Shown piece by piece: positions 12,301 through 27,300 of a DNA stretch of 64,000 bases. The notes below the pieces were generated by a model. It worked only from the letters and a program-made list of their open reading frames with translations, ran no database searches and had not been told where the DNA came from. Both the position numbers and the translations under genes were made by a program. The DNA comes from Owenia fusiformis (taxonomy: Eukaryota > Annelida > Polychaeta > Sabellida > Oweniidae): contig CAIIXF020000002.1 of NCBI GenBank assembly GCA_903813345.2, positions 33,810,109-33,874,108 on the forward strand, written 5' to 3'. The stretch's first letter is position 1. Each line of letters starts with the position of its first letter.

Positions 12301-15300
12301 TAACATGCGACAAATAGGAGAAGTTGGGCCCCCGGCTCAGATTTCGAAACGGGATTTTTCTCGCCGATGGATGGACCCAAATAATGCAATGAAAATGAAA
12401 TAGGGAGCATATTCGCATATCTGCGACCATTCATCTTGTAAGGTGCTACTTTCTATTTATCTTCCTTTTAAATCAGATAAAACACACTGACAATCGATAA
12501 TCTTTGCACAGTTAACGTAACGATCAAACATTGGGCTTCTTCATACTTCTGCTTTCTGATGCGCCACCTAATCACTTCACTCACTCGAGTTTTATACATG
12601 TTCCCGGGCCTGTGGGAACGATCATTCTGAACAGTGCGTTAGTGCGCTAGCGCGTTAGCGCGTAGCGCGTGTTTTCATTATAACCTATTCTAGACACCCA
12701 TTGGCTAAAATCGATAAAACATATCAATTTTTAACAAACTAGGTGCATTTGATGACAAATGAGAGATTAAGCTACACGCTTTTATATAGAACGTGTGCGA
12801 GAACGTGTAAAATTCAAGTTCCGTTTACGTACACGTTCCCCTAAAAGCATGCAGCGTAACATAAAAGTACTTGACATGAACGTGTAATTGAACATGTTGG
12901 CACCAAAGTTTTACCTCTACATCCAAGAACATCAAATTTCAGACCGTAGTAATACCAGGTTTGTGGAGAGATACGAATGTATCTGGCCGTTATTGCAGGG
13001 TTAATCAAGCGTGTAACTATTGAATAACCATTGGTATTTCCTTGAAAAGTCTAAAATTGAATATAACATTAAGCATTCGGCATATATTGTTATTTGCAGT
13101 ATGTAGAAGTACATTGGTACAAGTAAAACGCTACTACGATATTGCAGATTTAAAAAGAGAAAATGGATATATGGGACAACTTACGATAATTGATATTTTA
13201 AAAATCTGTTGTACTAGAGACTGCGACATATATGTTGATTTCATGGACATGCAATGTGTTATTTTTTTGTTGACCAGACTTGACCAAGCAATCATTACCA
13301 TAAGGTACCTGTTTGAAATATTGCTTATCTTTTTAAAAAATATCACTTTAATGATGGATTTTTAGACAATTAAGAAATATTTTATTTCATCGGCAAATAT
13401 AAACTCGGATTTCTTAACATATAATGTATAGATTGCGTTGATATTTTTGAACATGTAAATAAAATGTATGTGCTACCAACTCTTGAAAGCGGGATGTTTG
13501 ATATGTCTTAGTCACATTTCCGAACCGGTCCGTTTTCTCGCTGCAAGCACATTGCCCCGAACCGGTCCGTCTTCTCGCTGCAAGCAGGATGAAATTCTTT
13601 GTCACAAAGTTTTGCATTTTTTATAAAATCAAACGCGCGTCATTGAAACTCACAAGATGTAAATAGCATGTCATTTACATCATACCTTGATGGGGAAAAA
13701 TAGATCTTATATGTTAGAAGTACTAAATAAAAGTTATCGTGAAAATGAGACAGTCGTTTTCGAGAGAAAAGAGCATAAATGCGCATTTAGCGAGTTTTGG
13801 TCCGTTTAAAAATCTGTAAAAAATTGGGGTACTTAAAAGCATCGGGAGGCATCATATATTTCAAATTAGACACGAGGAAGTCAATATTGAGCAAGTTATG
13901 GCAATTTTAAATTCAAATAAAACCGTTAACCCGTACCGGTCCAGCTTTTGACCCGTACCGGTCAATTTTCGTTAGCTGCGTATACCAAGGGTGAATATGT
14001 TTTGTCAGATTCATTTCATAACTAGATAACGGCAACTCCGCGGAGTAGCAAATCCCAACGAACAAAATATCAGTTACTGAATTCCAATCAATTATACTCA
14101 TTACTTTGGTTAAAATTGAAAAAATTAGATTTTAGAATTGCGAATTCCTGCAAAGCAGCCATTTTGAATTTTCTGAGGTACAAATCTGAAAAATAATACC
14201 ATAATTGTGATCTACTCCAAAATTCATTCAATTTGAGTATAATATAGCCATACTTTGAAGGGATCGAAAAATTATTGCGAAATCGTAGATTAGACGGCCA
14301 TTTTTAATTTTACGAGGCTCGAATCAGAAAAAAGATACAATATTTGCAATCTACTTTTAATTGCCTCTCATTTGAGTATAATAAAGCTATACTTCAGAAA
14401 GATCTAAAAATTAGCGAAAATTTCTGTTTTCCTGTCCCCCCATACACTGCCCCTGGGGGTCAGGATGAAAAACACAGAATATATGTGAAATAGATAAATG
14501 TTGTGAATATACTACCAAAATTTCAAACAATAATATTAATTACTTTGGTTTAGCATGAAAACTTTATGATTTTTGCGAAAAAGTCCCGTTTTTTTGCGTA
14601 AAACTATTCACCAATATACATCTTTCCACTAAATATGAAGAAAATCTGTCCACTAGTATTTGAGTTATCTTCCGGACAGACGGACGGACGGACTGACTGA
14701 CTGACTGACGGACGGACGGAGGGCTTCACTATATCCCTACCGAACTTCGTTCGTTGGGATAATTACCGATCCATATTGTTGCAGGTTGCTTTCGGTGATG
14801 CCATAGAACACCTTGTAAGTTTTAACCCAATAATTATTGTTTCCTCCTCCTTGAGTGATTATTCCCGTCACTAACATTGTCTGAATAAGGTCAGCCTGTA
14901 TCCATTGGGCGTTGTTTTGTGTGTATGGGAACCAAAAATTTCTTTAAATACACGTATACGACAATTAGTACTAAGGAAGTTACTTACACGTATTTAGGAA
15001 TAGAAGCCCTTAGGAGGAGCACTGAGATAATTTCTCTCATATTTATCAATCAAATAAAAATCGATGACAGATTTTTTCATTGTTCATCAAGTGAATTGTC
15101 ATATCGCGTCATTATACATAGTCTTGTTTCAAGACCATGGACTATCTACCCCTTAAACTGGTGTTGTTTAGATTGGCGACAGGTCCACGGTCTTGAAGCA
15201 ATACTACGTTATACATGATTCATCAAACAATATACATATATAAGTGATATTTAGTATTTAAGAATGATGCGATGTCCCAATTTTATGACCCGCTCCGTAG

Positions 15301-18300
15301 AATTAAAACGGGTAACCCATAAAGCGACCTGCTTTTTGACAAGTATTTCCTCAGATGTAAGGTATCATTAGCAAGTGCTGCAAATTAATTAAAATTAATG
15401 CTGTATGACAGTATACTCAAATTAAAAACACCATACCAAAATAACCAATATCAATGGAAAACTCACTTATTTCAGTCTGAAAGAAGCTGTTTTTCCAAGC
15501 AGATAATACTTATATATCCTTTTGTACATCTTTCTATCGCCTCCCATGACATAATTATTCCGTACTCTAATATAACGCGTGTTAATGCATGTTGGATGTA
15601 GTGCATTTCTGTTAATAAGTCTATTTACAGATAACTCGATTCCTTTACGATCCATCACCTAATACCAGGCACAAACGCTATGAAGGTCTCGTTGTACAGC
15701 TCTGATGTTCGGTTTTTGACAAGCATTTTTGAATTTGTCAATTCTCACATAATGTGTGACTGATTTCTTTCATATTCCAACAGCTTGCTAATGATACCCT
15801 GAGGCTACATCATACAGTTGCTCGGAAAAATACTTGTAAAAAAGCTATTCATTTTTGGGGGGACAACCGAAATGGCAAAAAGGCAACGTTCTTGGTTTAG
15901 TTAAGCCCTTGACTCAGTGCAATGTGGAATGACCATTCCTTGAAGGTGTTTGCTTTCCAAACTTTGCACGAGATCCGAGAGCATCGAGTGTTAATTTTAG
16001 GAAACAACGCCTCAAAGGAATGGTCATTCCACATTGCCTGAGTCTTTGGCTTAAATTCTTTTTACACAATACAAACTATTTGCTTCCATGTCACTTAAAA
16101 GATGTAAGATCACTTAAAAACATAATTTCAATGAAACCCTTTGCAAGGGTCAAATTGGCAAAGCATCAATTCCAATCAGTGAGTTTAGTTCTCACCACGA
16201 CAACAAACCTATAACGAATGCGTCATTGGTTATCACTGCTGTTATGTGAAATACTGTATTCGGATTGGCTGGAATTGGACACATCTTGCTAAGCACGTGT
16301 GAATTTAATTCATCCTTATCGTCGACGACACATAATACAATGGAAATATTTTGGCAATATCAATTTTTGGAAAATGCATATAAAGAGACATATTCGATTA
16401 CACTTTCAAACGGGCGTCTTCACAAACTCAAGGCGAGAAGCCTCGCAAAAAGACAATTTTTGATAATATTTTTTTACTGACTAAGATTTTCCCTATGGAT
16501 TTACTCTTGCCTCACCCCCTAAATCCTTTTATTGGATCCTGGCTGTTCACCTTAGAAAAACATGCTATTTCTACCTGCCTCTGAGAGTATGACATAACTT
16601 ACGAGTAATCTAGTCTCGATTCCTTTGCTATATAAGACGAACTATAAGAAGTAGATGCTTTAAGTTTTGTCTTGGTGTAGACACTTCCAGCTACCAGTTG
16701 CTCATTGCACGTGGCTGAATAAGAAATAAAGAATTTTTTGGATAATATCAAAAACATCTGGCATATTGATATGGTGATGAATTCAAAAAGTTTAACCGCA
16801 TGAGCAGAAATCACTCCAAACAGGTACATGTGAATTATCAATCCATAATGTCAGCCAAGTACAGGAATATTTTTTGTTAAGGCGAAGCTAAATTAAATCG
16901 AAAGTACAAAGAATGACTGCTATATTTTTTTGATAAAGACACATGTTTTTAAAATCTGTTTACCTTGTATATGAATTGTATATCTTGACTAAAGAAACAT
17001 GTCAAAGTTAACATCACACATAAACGCATTTTTCATAACTATGAATTGGAGGTGCATGGATCACCAAAGCTAGCATGAAGAGTGTGAAGTGAGGCTATTT
17101 TTTGAAAGTTTCAAGGAGTAGCCTTGCAACAGTCACACATTTGCAAGAATCCCAAATTTCCACATATCATCTTACCTTTCCCAGGAACAACGAAGGAGCA
17201 TGAAAATGTGTACTTCTTGCATTGTTAGAGTATTATAAAGCTCAAACCATTTTGAATTCTAAACATTTCATGTCCACCATTTTGTTCGCCGGAACTACTT
17301 CTAGACTTCCTGATTAATCCTCATACAAGTTTTGTGACTACACCAAGTGGCATGGATTATCACATGTATATTTTATCTATTGCAGTATATTATCATCATA
17401 GATACATGATAGAGGCTTTATGAATGATAAACAATGGATACATGCATGAGGATTACTCTGGACTAAAAAATAGTCCTAGCAAACAAAATGGTGGACATCA
17501 AATATTTAGAATTCACAATGGTTTGAGCTTTATTATACTCTAACGATGCAAGAAGTACACATTTTCATGCTCCTTCGTTGTTCCTTGGTAAGGTAAGATG
17601 ATATGTGGACATTTTGGATTCTTGCAAATGTGTGACTGTTGCAAGGCTACTCCTTGAAACTTTCAAAAAATAGCCTCACTTCACACTCTTCATGCTAACT
17701 TTGGGGATCTATGCACCTCCATTTCATAGTTATGAAAAATGCGTTTAAATGTGATGTTTTCTATTATGTGTCTCTTTAGTCAGGAAATGCATTCATATAC
17801 AAGGAAAATATTAAACAAAATCTTCTGAATTTATCAAAAAAATATGGCTGCCATATGTTTTTGTACTTTTGATAACTTTAATGTCACCTTAAGTCAGGTA
17901 AGTAGATGTATATTACTTCGTTGAGTCAGGAAAGTACATGTATATTTCTTCGTTGAGTCAAGTAGGACTGGTAGGTACATGTGTATTTTTTCGTTGAGTC
18001 AGGTAAGTAGATAGTTCATTGTTGAATCAGATATGTACAGGGTGTCCCGGAAGTATGGGGGCCCCCCAGGCAGACATATACCAATGTCGTCATAGTATGT
18101 GTCATATATAGTTTTAAAGCTTATCCAAAGTTACAATGATTTGCCAAGTATCATGGTTCAACTCTCAGATGGGAAAAAGTTACAGTCATTTAAAAATTTA
18201 GTGTTTGGCCAAAATAAAGTTCAATTTTACACCACATAACTAGTCAATGTGTCCTCCCTTGGCCATGTAAACAGTAGCAATTCTTTTCAGATATGACCTT

Positions 18301-21300
18301 AAAAGCCAATCAAATAAGGGTGTGGAATTTTGAAATCCTCTTAAAACCTATTAAGGGACTTTAGAAGAGTTTTCTTGGACTATCTACCCACTCTGTTCTC
18401 TTTTTCCAACTCAATATCCATCCGACCGAAAAGAATTGCTGCTGTTGAGATTGCCTGGGAGGACACAATGACTAGTGATTTGGTGTAAAATTGAACTTAA
18501 TTTTGGCCAAACACTAGGTTTCAAAATGACTGTAACTTTTTCCCATTTGAGAGTTGAATCATGATTCTTGGCAAATCAATGTAACTTTGGATAATCTTTA
18601 ACATGATACATGCCACATACTATGAAGACACTGGTATATGTCTCCCTAGGTGAGGGGGCCCATACTTTCGGGACACCCTGTATGTGTATATTTCTTCGTT
18701 GAGTTAGGTAAGTTGAGTCAGGTATGTATATTTATATTTCTCCGTTGAGTCAGAATGTGGGTTTAGGCGTACGTTCAGAGAGATTTTATCACAGGCTGGT
18801 ATCGCAAAATTTGTCCGCTGTGACGGAGCGTGCTATTTTGCATAGAAACACTAGGAAATCCACACAATTTATTTTTTACTTACATGTTTCGCTTTATCAA
18901 AGAAAATTACCTACTCCATGCAATGGATATATCATTTGCGGGTAACTTTAACTTCTGTTTGAAGTCCAACAAAACTAAGAGTAAAAGCTATTGAAAACGG
19001 CGCCGGAGTATCATACTCCAACAAAATGTACCATTTTTTATTTCTTTTAAATGGTACAATATAGTGACACGATAATATTTACTTACGTTTTCAGCATAAC
19101 TCTGAAGGTATTAATGAGATCTCGATGTATTGGTTATTTTTAATTTTTTTATAAAAAATAATGTTTAATTTTTTTTGTCCGCTGTGACGCACCAGTTTCT
19201 AATCTAAAATACGTTAAGAATTTAAGATTTATAATATATCTTTTACAACTACACTTTAAAGGAGCGAACGTGTCAAATTTCTTTCGTAAAGTATTCTGAA
19301 AAATGAAAAGTAATAAAAGTACACAATCCAAATTCTGGGATGTATATACGACCACTCTTTAAGCTTTTTTTCTCAGTTTGTACTGCAATCTAACTTATGC
19401 ATGGTAACTCATTAGAATGATAGTCAACTTCATTTCAGTATAGGGTATTTGCCTTTAGTAAGGAAGAATTATTTTTCAAGAGAAACTTTACAACTGAATT
19501 GCTAAATGAATAGTAGCAGTGCATGACAAAATATTTTAGGTTTCTAGCGTTTTTTGAACTAATACGCTTCTAAGATATGGGATCTATTAAAAAAGGCGCA
19601 TCATCACCAACGTGCAAAAGTCAATGTTTTTGCAATAAATCAGGCAACAATGACATTGCTCACTTTTAAAGTTGTTTTCCCATCGTTATACAAAACAAAA
19701 TCGAAATAAATTAATATTAGATGGAGGGGGGGGGGGTGGATGGAGGGGGAGTAACGTGTATATAAGACATGAGTACTGAGTTTAGTTTTTCAAATAGACG
19801 AGCTCTTTCGAATTTCTTTCATCGTTAAGACATATAACTCCCCCCCTCCATCCACTCCCCCCTCCATCCAATATTAATTCATTTCGATTATATTTTTGTA
19901 TAACGCATGGAAACTAACTTTAAAAAGTGAGCAATAGTGTTGTGATAATAACGTCCCCTATACATATTTATAACAGGTCGTGTAGACCATTGTTGCCTGA
20001 TATATAGCAAAAACATTGACTTTTTCACGTTGGTGATGGAGCGCCTTTTTTTAATAGATCTCATATCTTAGAAGCGTATCAGTTCAAAAAAATACTAGAA
20101 GATCTTACATATTTTGCCATACACTGCGCCTATTCATATGGCAATTCAGTTGTAAATTTTCTCTTGAAAAAATAAATCTTCCACATTTGTTGAGTTTTCT
20201 TGCAGAAATCGCCTACTCCCCCCCCCCTTTATCCATTTTGTACGATCACCAGGCGTGATACATGTGCATGCTTATAAAAAAAATCTTTTTTTTTCAGTCT
20301 GACCAACTATGGCTCAATAGACCTGCTACCCGGACCAACCTTCCGATTGGCTTATTCCCTAAAGACGCCAAAGCCATTGGTATAATTAATGGATCTCTGC
20401 GGAAGTTCCATCCAACTCCTAATTATTCATTCTTTCGGTTTGTCTACATCAATGATGGTCTAGGGATCTTCAAAGAACAACTGTTCTAAATGCCCCCGAG
20501 TACTATACAATATAATCAACGGGATCAACAGACATATTAGTAAGCAAGAATAGTGACATTTGCGATAAAAGGTTACTCAAATCAAGATGACATTTTTCTG
20601 AAAGGGTATTGGTGTCCACTCGGTGTTTCCAAAAAAGGAAAGACCGTACAGGCCCTGTTTTTGTTGAACCAAGAGCAAAAATATACTCTGAAAATAAATG
20701 AAATGAGGTGTTAAAAAGGGACTCCTCGAGGATATAAAAAAAACATGTGAAATAAATTTTCACACAGGTCCAATGCTTCCCTGGAGTTTTTTTACTTTCG
20801 AAATGTCACCATTCAAAAATGTTGACCTAATTTTCACCAAAAATGCAACCTTTTATTATATTGTTGAATGCATAATTAGAATGTGCTTTGAGACATGTTC
20901 GATTTCCTAAAAGGAAAAGTTGATTGCTCCTGGGATTTTAAAGATATTGAATTTGGATAACCAAAATGAACTGAAACCAATGGATAGCATGAGATTTTTC
21001 AATGGAGAAATAACATGTGGAACACTTATCTTAAAGCAATTAAGTTTTTCTTTCAAGAACTATTTGATGCATCAAAATAAAGAATAGTAATGCATTAAAC
21101 ATTGTAAAAAATTATTGGATTTTTGGTGAAAATGGGGTCAACATCTTTGAAAAAGTGTGTTAATGGGTTGATTGCTAGTTAAATATCTCCGAGTTTGTTT
21201 GACTTTATTATATACTGTATATAATTTTCTTTGATATTGTATTGTATTGTATTGTATTGATTTATTTCCTTCATTATGAAGATTTACAACATTAATAAGC

Positions 21301-24300
21301 AGCAATTTACATTATATCAAAATAAAATTATAATAAGAAAACTATTTATAGTATCATAGTATGTACAGATGTGTGACTTTCTTTTAAAAATATAGGTAGA
21401 TGATCTGTACTACCTGTGCAGTATTATTCTAAACAAGTGTTGGTGAATCTGTACATCATCAGGATTATGTCATCTTCACTGTTTAGGATTTCACATGACT
21501 GATGCACAGAGATGCTATTTATAATATTTTCATACATTTCATTTCTTAATGCAATTAAAAATTGACATTCTACTATCATGTGTTTGACAGTATCATTGGT
21601 GGTTCTAGACCGCACCTCAGACATTGCGTATTGAAATCGTCATCTGGAAGTTCCCTTGAAGCCAAATGTAGAAGTATTGCAAATGCCCATGTTTTAAGAG
21701 GATATTTCCTGCCAGCTACCCAATGTATTGCTGGTTTAAGTTCAGTCTGAATTTGCGCAAATCTGTTTAATTTTGTATTATTGGAGAGCAAGCGTTGCCA
21801 GTTTCCAGTTTCGTTAATATTGATTTGAGCATTCACATAGCTTTTCCATTTGGCCTTCGAGGGGAATGTAAAAGATTGAAGATAGCCTGAGAATATTTCA
21901 TAAAGTACTTTGACAACACTTCAATAATATCTGGTATGAACCCTAAATGTGTGTCATAGATGTTTAATAGCCAAGAACTTATTCTGATCAGTAGAATCGT
22001 TTTTATGATGGAGTTGGGATTTGACGTACATAATCTGTGAAGGAAGGATAATTTGGCTTTGTTAATCTGAGCTTCCATTGTCCATAGACCTAGGGTACTT
22101 AGTACTATTGCTGATGAAGTCCTTTTGCCATATCCCTGGATAGTTTTCACTACGTATTTCTGTGTTATTTCAAGATTGTTTAGTTCAGACTTGGTTAATT
22201 TTCCCCATAGTTCTGAACCATAGAGTGCAGAGGGGATTATGACAGTTTTCCATATTTTGACCGAGGCTAGCGGATTCATGGCTCCGTTTCTCATTCCAAT
22301 TTTATTGAGAGCATGGAATGATTGTTTGGCTTTTTTACAAGCTATTTTTGTTCGTTCCGATGATCTCAGATCACTCACCATCAAATTGCCAATATATGTG
22401 TGTTGATCTGTTTCGGGGATTGTGTCTGGTCCCAATTTCCATTGTCTTGTGAGTTTGTTCTTTAAAATTGACTTCTTTGTTTCAGGATATGTAATTATTT
22501 TACTCTTGCTGTCTGATCCTGCATGGTATACAAGACGCCATTTGCTACTGTAGTTATACACGATATCCAATAAGCATTGTAAACCATTTACTGTTGTTGA
22601 CATCACGGTAGTGTCATCAGCAACCAAGATTGTTGGTATATAAGTGTTTCCTACATATAGACCCGAAGTTGAAAATTCACAGAGTTCCTTTATAAGGTCA
22701 TTAATGAAGATAAGGAACCACCAGGTACTCATCACTCGGCCTTGACCCGTACCTTGCTCAATGTGGAAGGGTCGTGACAGTTTACCAAAGGACGCACGTG
22801 TGTTACTATAGCTGTCTATAATAATGCGCCATAGTTTAGCGTTTACTCCAAGCTGATATAGCTTGTAGAAGAGACCCTCGCGCCACAGGAGGTCAAAGGC
22901 AGATTTATTATCTAAATATGCAACATGCACCTTGCTGCCTCTTTCAATGTAATGGTAGATGGTTTCCTGATGAACAAACTGTGCCATTTGACTCCCGGCT
23001 CCTTTTTGGTATGCGAATTGATATTCATGCGGTGAGAATGTCCATCGCCCTAGAACTATACGGTCCCATATTTTGTTAATGATTGGCGTAAGTGTGAGAC
23101 CTCTGTGATTTTCTTTGATCAATGGATCCTTATTTTTCCCTTTATGTCTGGCTATCATGACTCCTAGTTTGTGACTCGGGGGAACCTTTTCGGATTGCAC
23201 GATGCCATTATAAATCGCCGTGAGAGCCTTAAGTACTATCTGACCACCGTGTCTTACGTGTTCAATTGTTATAAGATCGTGACCAGGCGATTTATTATTT
23301 TTAAAATGTTGCATCGCCTTTGTTACCTCATCTTCTGTTATAGGGTTGGTTAGATAAATGTCTTCATTAAGTGTACTTTCGCGCTTCATTTGTTTGAGGT
23401 CGTGTTCGATTTTAGCTTTAAAATTGTCATCAAAATTGGGGTAACTTTTGGGCTTCCCAAGATTTTCAAAATAATTTGCCCATTCATCTCGTATTCTATC
23501 TGGGTCCCTTATAATCTCACTTCCAATTTTAAGTTCGTGGCAGGTTGACGGTCCATTTGTTGTGTTGCGCACTGCTTTGTAAAATGTATTAATGTCAACT
23601 TCTGCAGCGGATTCAAGGTCGTTGTATAGTTCACGTTCGTAATGTAATTTGGCGATTCTTAAGGCATTAGAGAATAATCTTTTATCATGCTTGTATGAGG
23701 AATACGAGGCAAACTGATTGCCCCTTGGTTTACCAGCTGCTACCCATATTTGCTGCGCATGCCTCATGTTATCATGCAGTGGTTTAAGTTCATGCGATTT
23801 CCAATATGGCTTGAGAAAGGGCTTATATTTAGATTTCGGTAGATGGAGTTTTGACGCACTTCTCAGAATATTTGTAAGTTCATTGGTGAGCTGTTCTGTG
23901 TCGTCAACAGTATCACATTCAATTAAACAGGGGTTCAATCGAGTTGCGATATAATTCTTATATAAGAGTAGATGTTGTTCACTGGCTTTGTTCCAGTTGG
24001 GCCTAGGGATGCTGTCTGCTATATATTTCAATGGTAACTGATTAAGCGACATTACGAGGTAAATGGGATGATGATCAGATAAGTTCAGTGGATGGTCATC
24101 TAGGACTACACATTTTTTTATACAATCTATACCTGCATTTTTGATAAAGATGTGATCAATACATGTTTGGACTGCATCGTTGTAGTACGTAAACCAAGGA
24201 CCTGTTGCTAATGTTTGACAATTGATCGATAATAGATTATTTTCAGTTAAGAATGTTTCAATCAATTTACCTCTATAATTACTGGTCCCTTGTATTCTAG

Positions 24301-27300
24301 GGCAGATATCTCTGGACAAATGTGCATTGAAATCGCCGCACAGAATTATATTGCCCTCTGGGCTATATATATTATATAAATCATCTAAAAATCAATAAAA
24401 ATTGAGAAGGTGTTTTATATCCTATGTAACATAATGGTTATATTTCTATATGAGGTTGTTGAAAATTGTGTTATTATTGATCATTTTGTTGCAAATTAAA
24501 TTATTTCAATATGATATATCATTGTTGGTGTGATTGTTAAAAAACAAATGTTTATCAGGGATGTTGGCTAGGGTGGGGGATATGGCCCACCCTGTATATG
24601 TGGAAGTGGAAACATTCCCTCCACTCTCCAGGGGATGGCAATGAACCCAAATTTAAGGATCTGGTACGAGAATGCCCTCAAAATCATTACTTGAGGTATG
24701 GCAATGATCGGATTTTTCCACTTACTTGTATGAGAGTGGTTGTGAAAAATATGCTACACCTCACTTCTGGTATGGCAATGATCTAGTATATATCCTTGAT
24801 ATGAGGTTGTTTTTGGTCATTTTCCTAAAAGATCTGTCTTCTTCTTGGGATTTAGACCCTTTGAATGGCCATGATGTTATATCTGGTCATTTAGTATGGC
24901 ATTGGTCCTATATTTGAGCATCTGGTATGGCTACTGGGCATTATTTTGGTTGGTTAAGAACGCATTGAAATTTGACAGATTTGTATTGGAATATATTGAT
25001 ATCTGAGGGTTTAGCCTAGGACCACAGCCAAATTTTATATACAGTAGACCCATAGGGACCAGTCTTAGCCCATTTTACCAAGTCCAATACTGCATGAATG
25101 GACTAAATCCCCTGAGAATCCTTAACACTAGAATGGTCAAAACAATCCCTCATTCCAACAGAAATTATTGATATTATAAATCAAAAGGCTATATGTGCTA
25201 ATTGAAAACAGTAATAATGAGCACAAATGAACAAGTTAGGAGTCCAAATATTTGTGAGAACTATTCTAGTAGTGTCATTGTTCCACAACTAGCTACTTTG
25301 ACGGAACATCGATGTAACAAAATGGATGAACTTCCTTGTTACGTTTTTTGTTTTCTCGCTTTTGTTACATTGACGAAAGTCTGTTATATTACCAATGTAT
25401 GTTACTTTGACGATTTACGTCAATGTAACAAAAGTTGTGGAACAGTGAGTATGGAATGAGGCAATATTGTCAGACATACTAGTATTTGACATTTTATGAG
25501 CCAAACAATTTGTGCATCCATAGTATTGAAGAGTAATCATATAAAATAGAAAAAATCCAAAATTAAGAATAGCATGATAATCTTGAGCAATTTGGTATTT
25601 TATTTCATGTATTTACCTATCTAGAAAATCTGAAAACAAAAACAGCAGTTATCGTGACAATGAAACATGGTTACCATGGCAACCAAGTAAATCCTAACTT
25701 CCAAAGTCCAATACAATGCACACATCTTATTATCATCTTTGATCTGAAAAGATGATATCTGCATCTGCATGTATTTTAAAGTTATAGCGTATATCAATTG
25801 TGAAGATCTGAATTTCAACAAAACGGTGATTACCATGGTAACCAATGAAATACCAGCTCCAAGAGGAAGGAAAGCCCCAGAGTTTAAAGATGACAGACAT
25901 TATTACGTCTCTTGCTTACCACCTTCGTTCGTTCGAATTTTCATCGGCTAGTTATCAAATACTACACTTCGATTGGATTTTTTAATTGATATAGGCATAT
26001 TCCATACACCTTTCTTATCTTGATGTGAAATGAGAAGCTATGATATTGGTTAACACGCCAGAAATGAAGCGTATTTCGAAAATTTTGAAACCGCCATTGA
26101 TGGCATCATTTGTTTGTCGACTTTTGACCAATCAGAGAAGTATGTCATCTCTATACAGGTTTACATTATAAGCGTATGTCATCTTTGAACGTTGGTGTTA
26201 TTCCCCCTCTGACAAGCTCCCAAAGTCTAAATCAATACTTGAAATCAGTCAATATGTCTAAAATCTGAAAAATGATACATGCATCTCCCTTATTTTGAAA
26301 GTTATAGTATCCAACCAATGTGTGGGTCAGAATTTCCCTACTTTTTCATAGTAGGGGTCCAAATTATAGCCCATAGGGGGGGGGGGGGGGGCGGCGGTAA
26401 ATGGCCACAAAATCTAAAAGCTGAAAAACACAAGAATACTTCACAATTTATTTTTTAACTCATATGTTTCATTATATCAAAGAAAATAATGTTTAATTTA
26501 TGTCCGCTATGACGGAGCAGTTGCAAATATGAACTGTGAAACTGTCCCGTCACATCGGACAAAAATTTGAACATAATTTTGTATAAAAAAGCGAAAAGAC
26601 CCAATACATTCGGATCTCATTAATACAATCAGAGTTATAGTGAAAACAAATTTAAATATTATCGTCTCACTACATCATGCCATTATAGGGTTAAAAAAGA
26701 AATGGTACAATTTAGAACACGATTCTCTGGCGCCGTTTTCAATAGCTTTTACTCCTAGCGTTATTGGACTTCAAACAGAAGTGAAGGTTACGCGCAAATG
26801 ATGTATCCATTGCACAGAGTAAAAAGTATTCTTTCATATAACGAAACATTTGAGTTGCAAAATAAATTGTGAAGTATTCTAAGGTATTTTAATGAAAAAT
26901 AGCATGCTCCGTCACCGTGGACAAATCTTTCGATACCAGCCTGTGGGATAGGTTGTTACATAACAATATTTCAAAAGTGAACATACAAAACTTCGAAGTT
27001 CAACAAAAATGTTAAATTGATTAACCTTGTTGTATTTTCATTGTATGATATTAAATGTTTTAATATATGAACTTGAAATAAAAATGATTAAAGAGAAAAT
27101 GAAATAGATTAACATAGATGAATACCGTAATATGCTTTCCACGTGCTATCATCAGTCGGATTCGTCTCGCCATCTATCGCCTTTTTGCAATTCTTGAGAC
27201 CCGAGCATTGAATTTTAGCCCCAGAAGAAGTCTTTGCAACATCCGCGCTGACCCGAGCTTCTGTTAATTATAAAGTAAAGATAGCAATTATGTGAATGAA

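Noticed and set aside
16599-16841. Start of a separate nested gene upstream of the F5/8C exon (MYLFGVISAHAVK...)
   Set aside because: The upstream frame crosses a good TTTATTTCTTATTCAG acceptor and does not resemble a clean signal peptide; kept as an alternative only.
20262-20489. Plus-strand open frame after TTTTTTTTTCAG (SDQLWLNRPATRTNLPIGLF)
   Set aside because: Looks exon-like at its start, but no partner exons, no recognised family and a stop rather than a donor; left unassigned.
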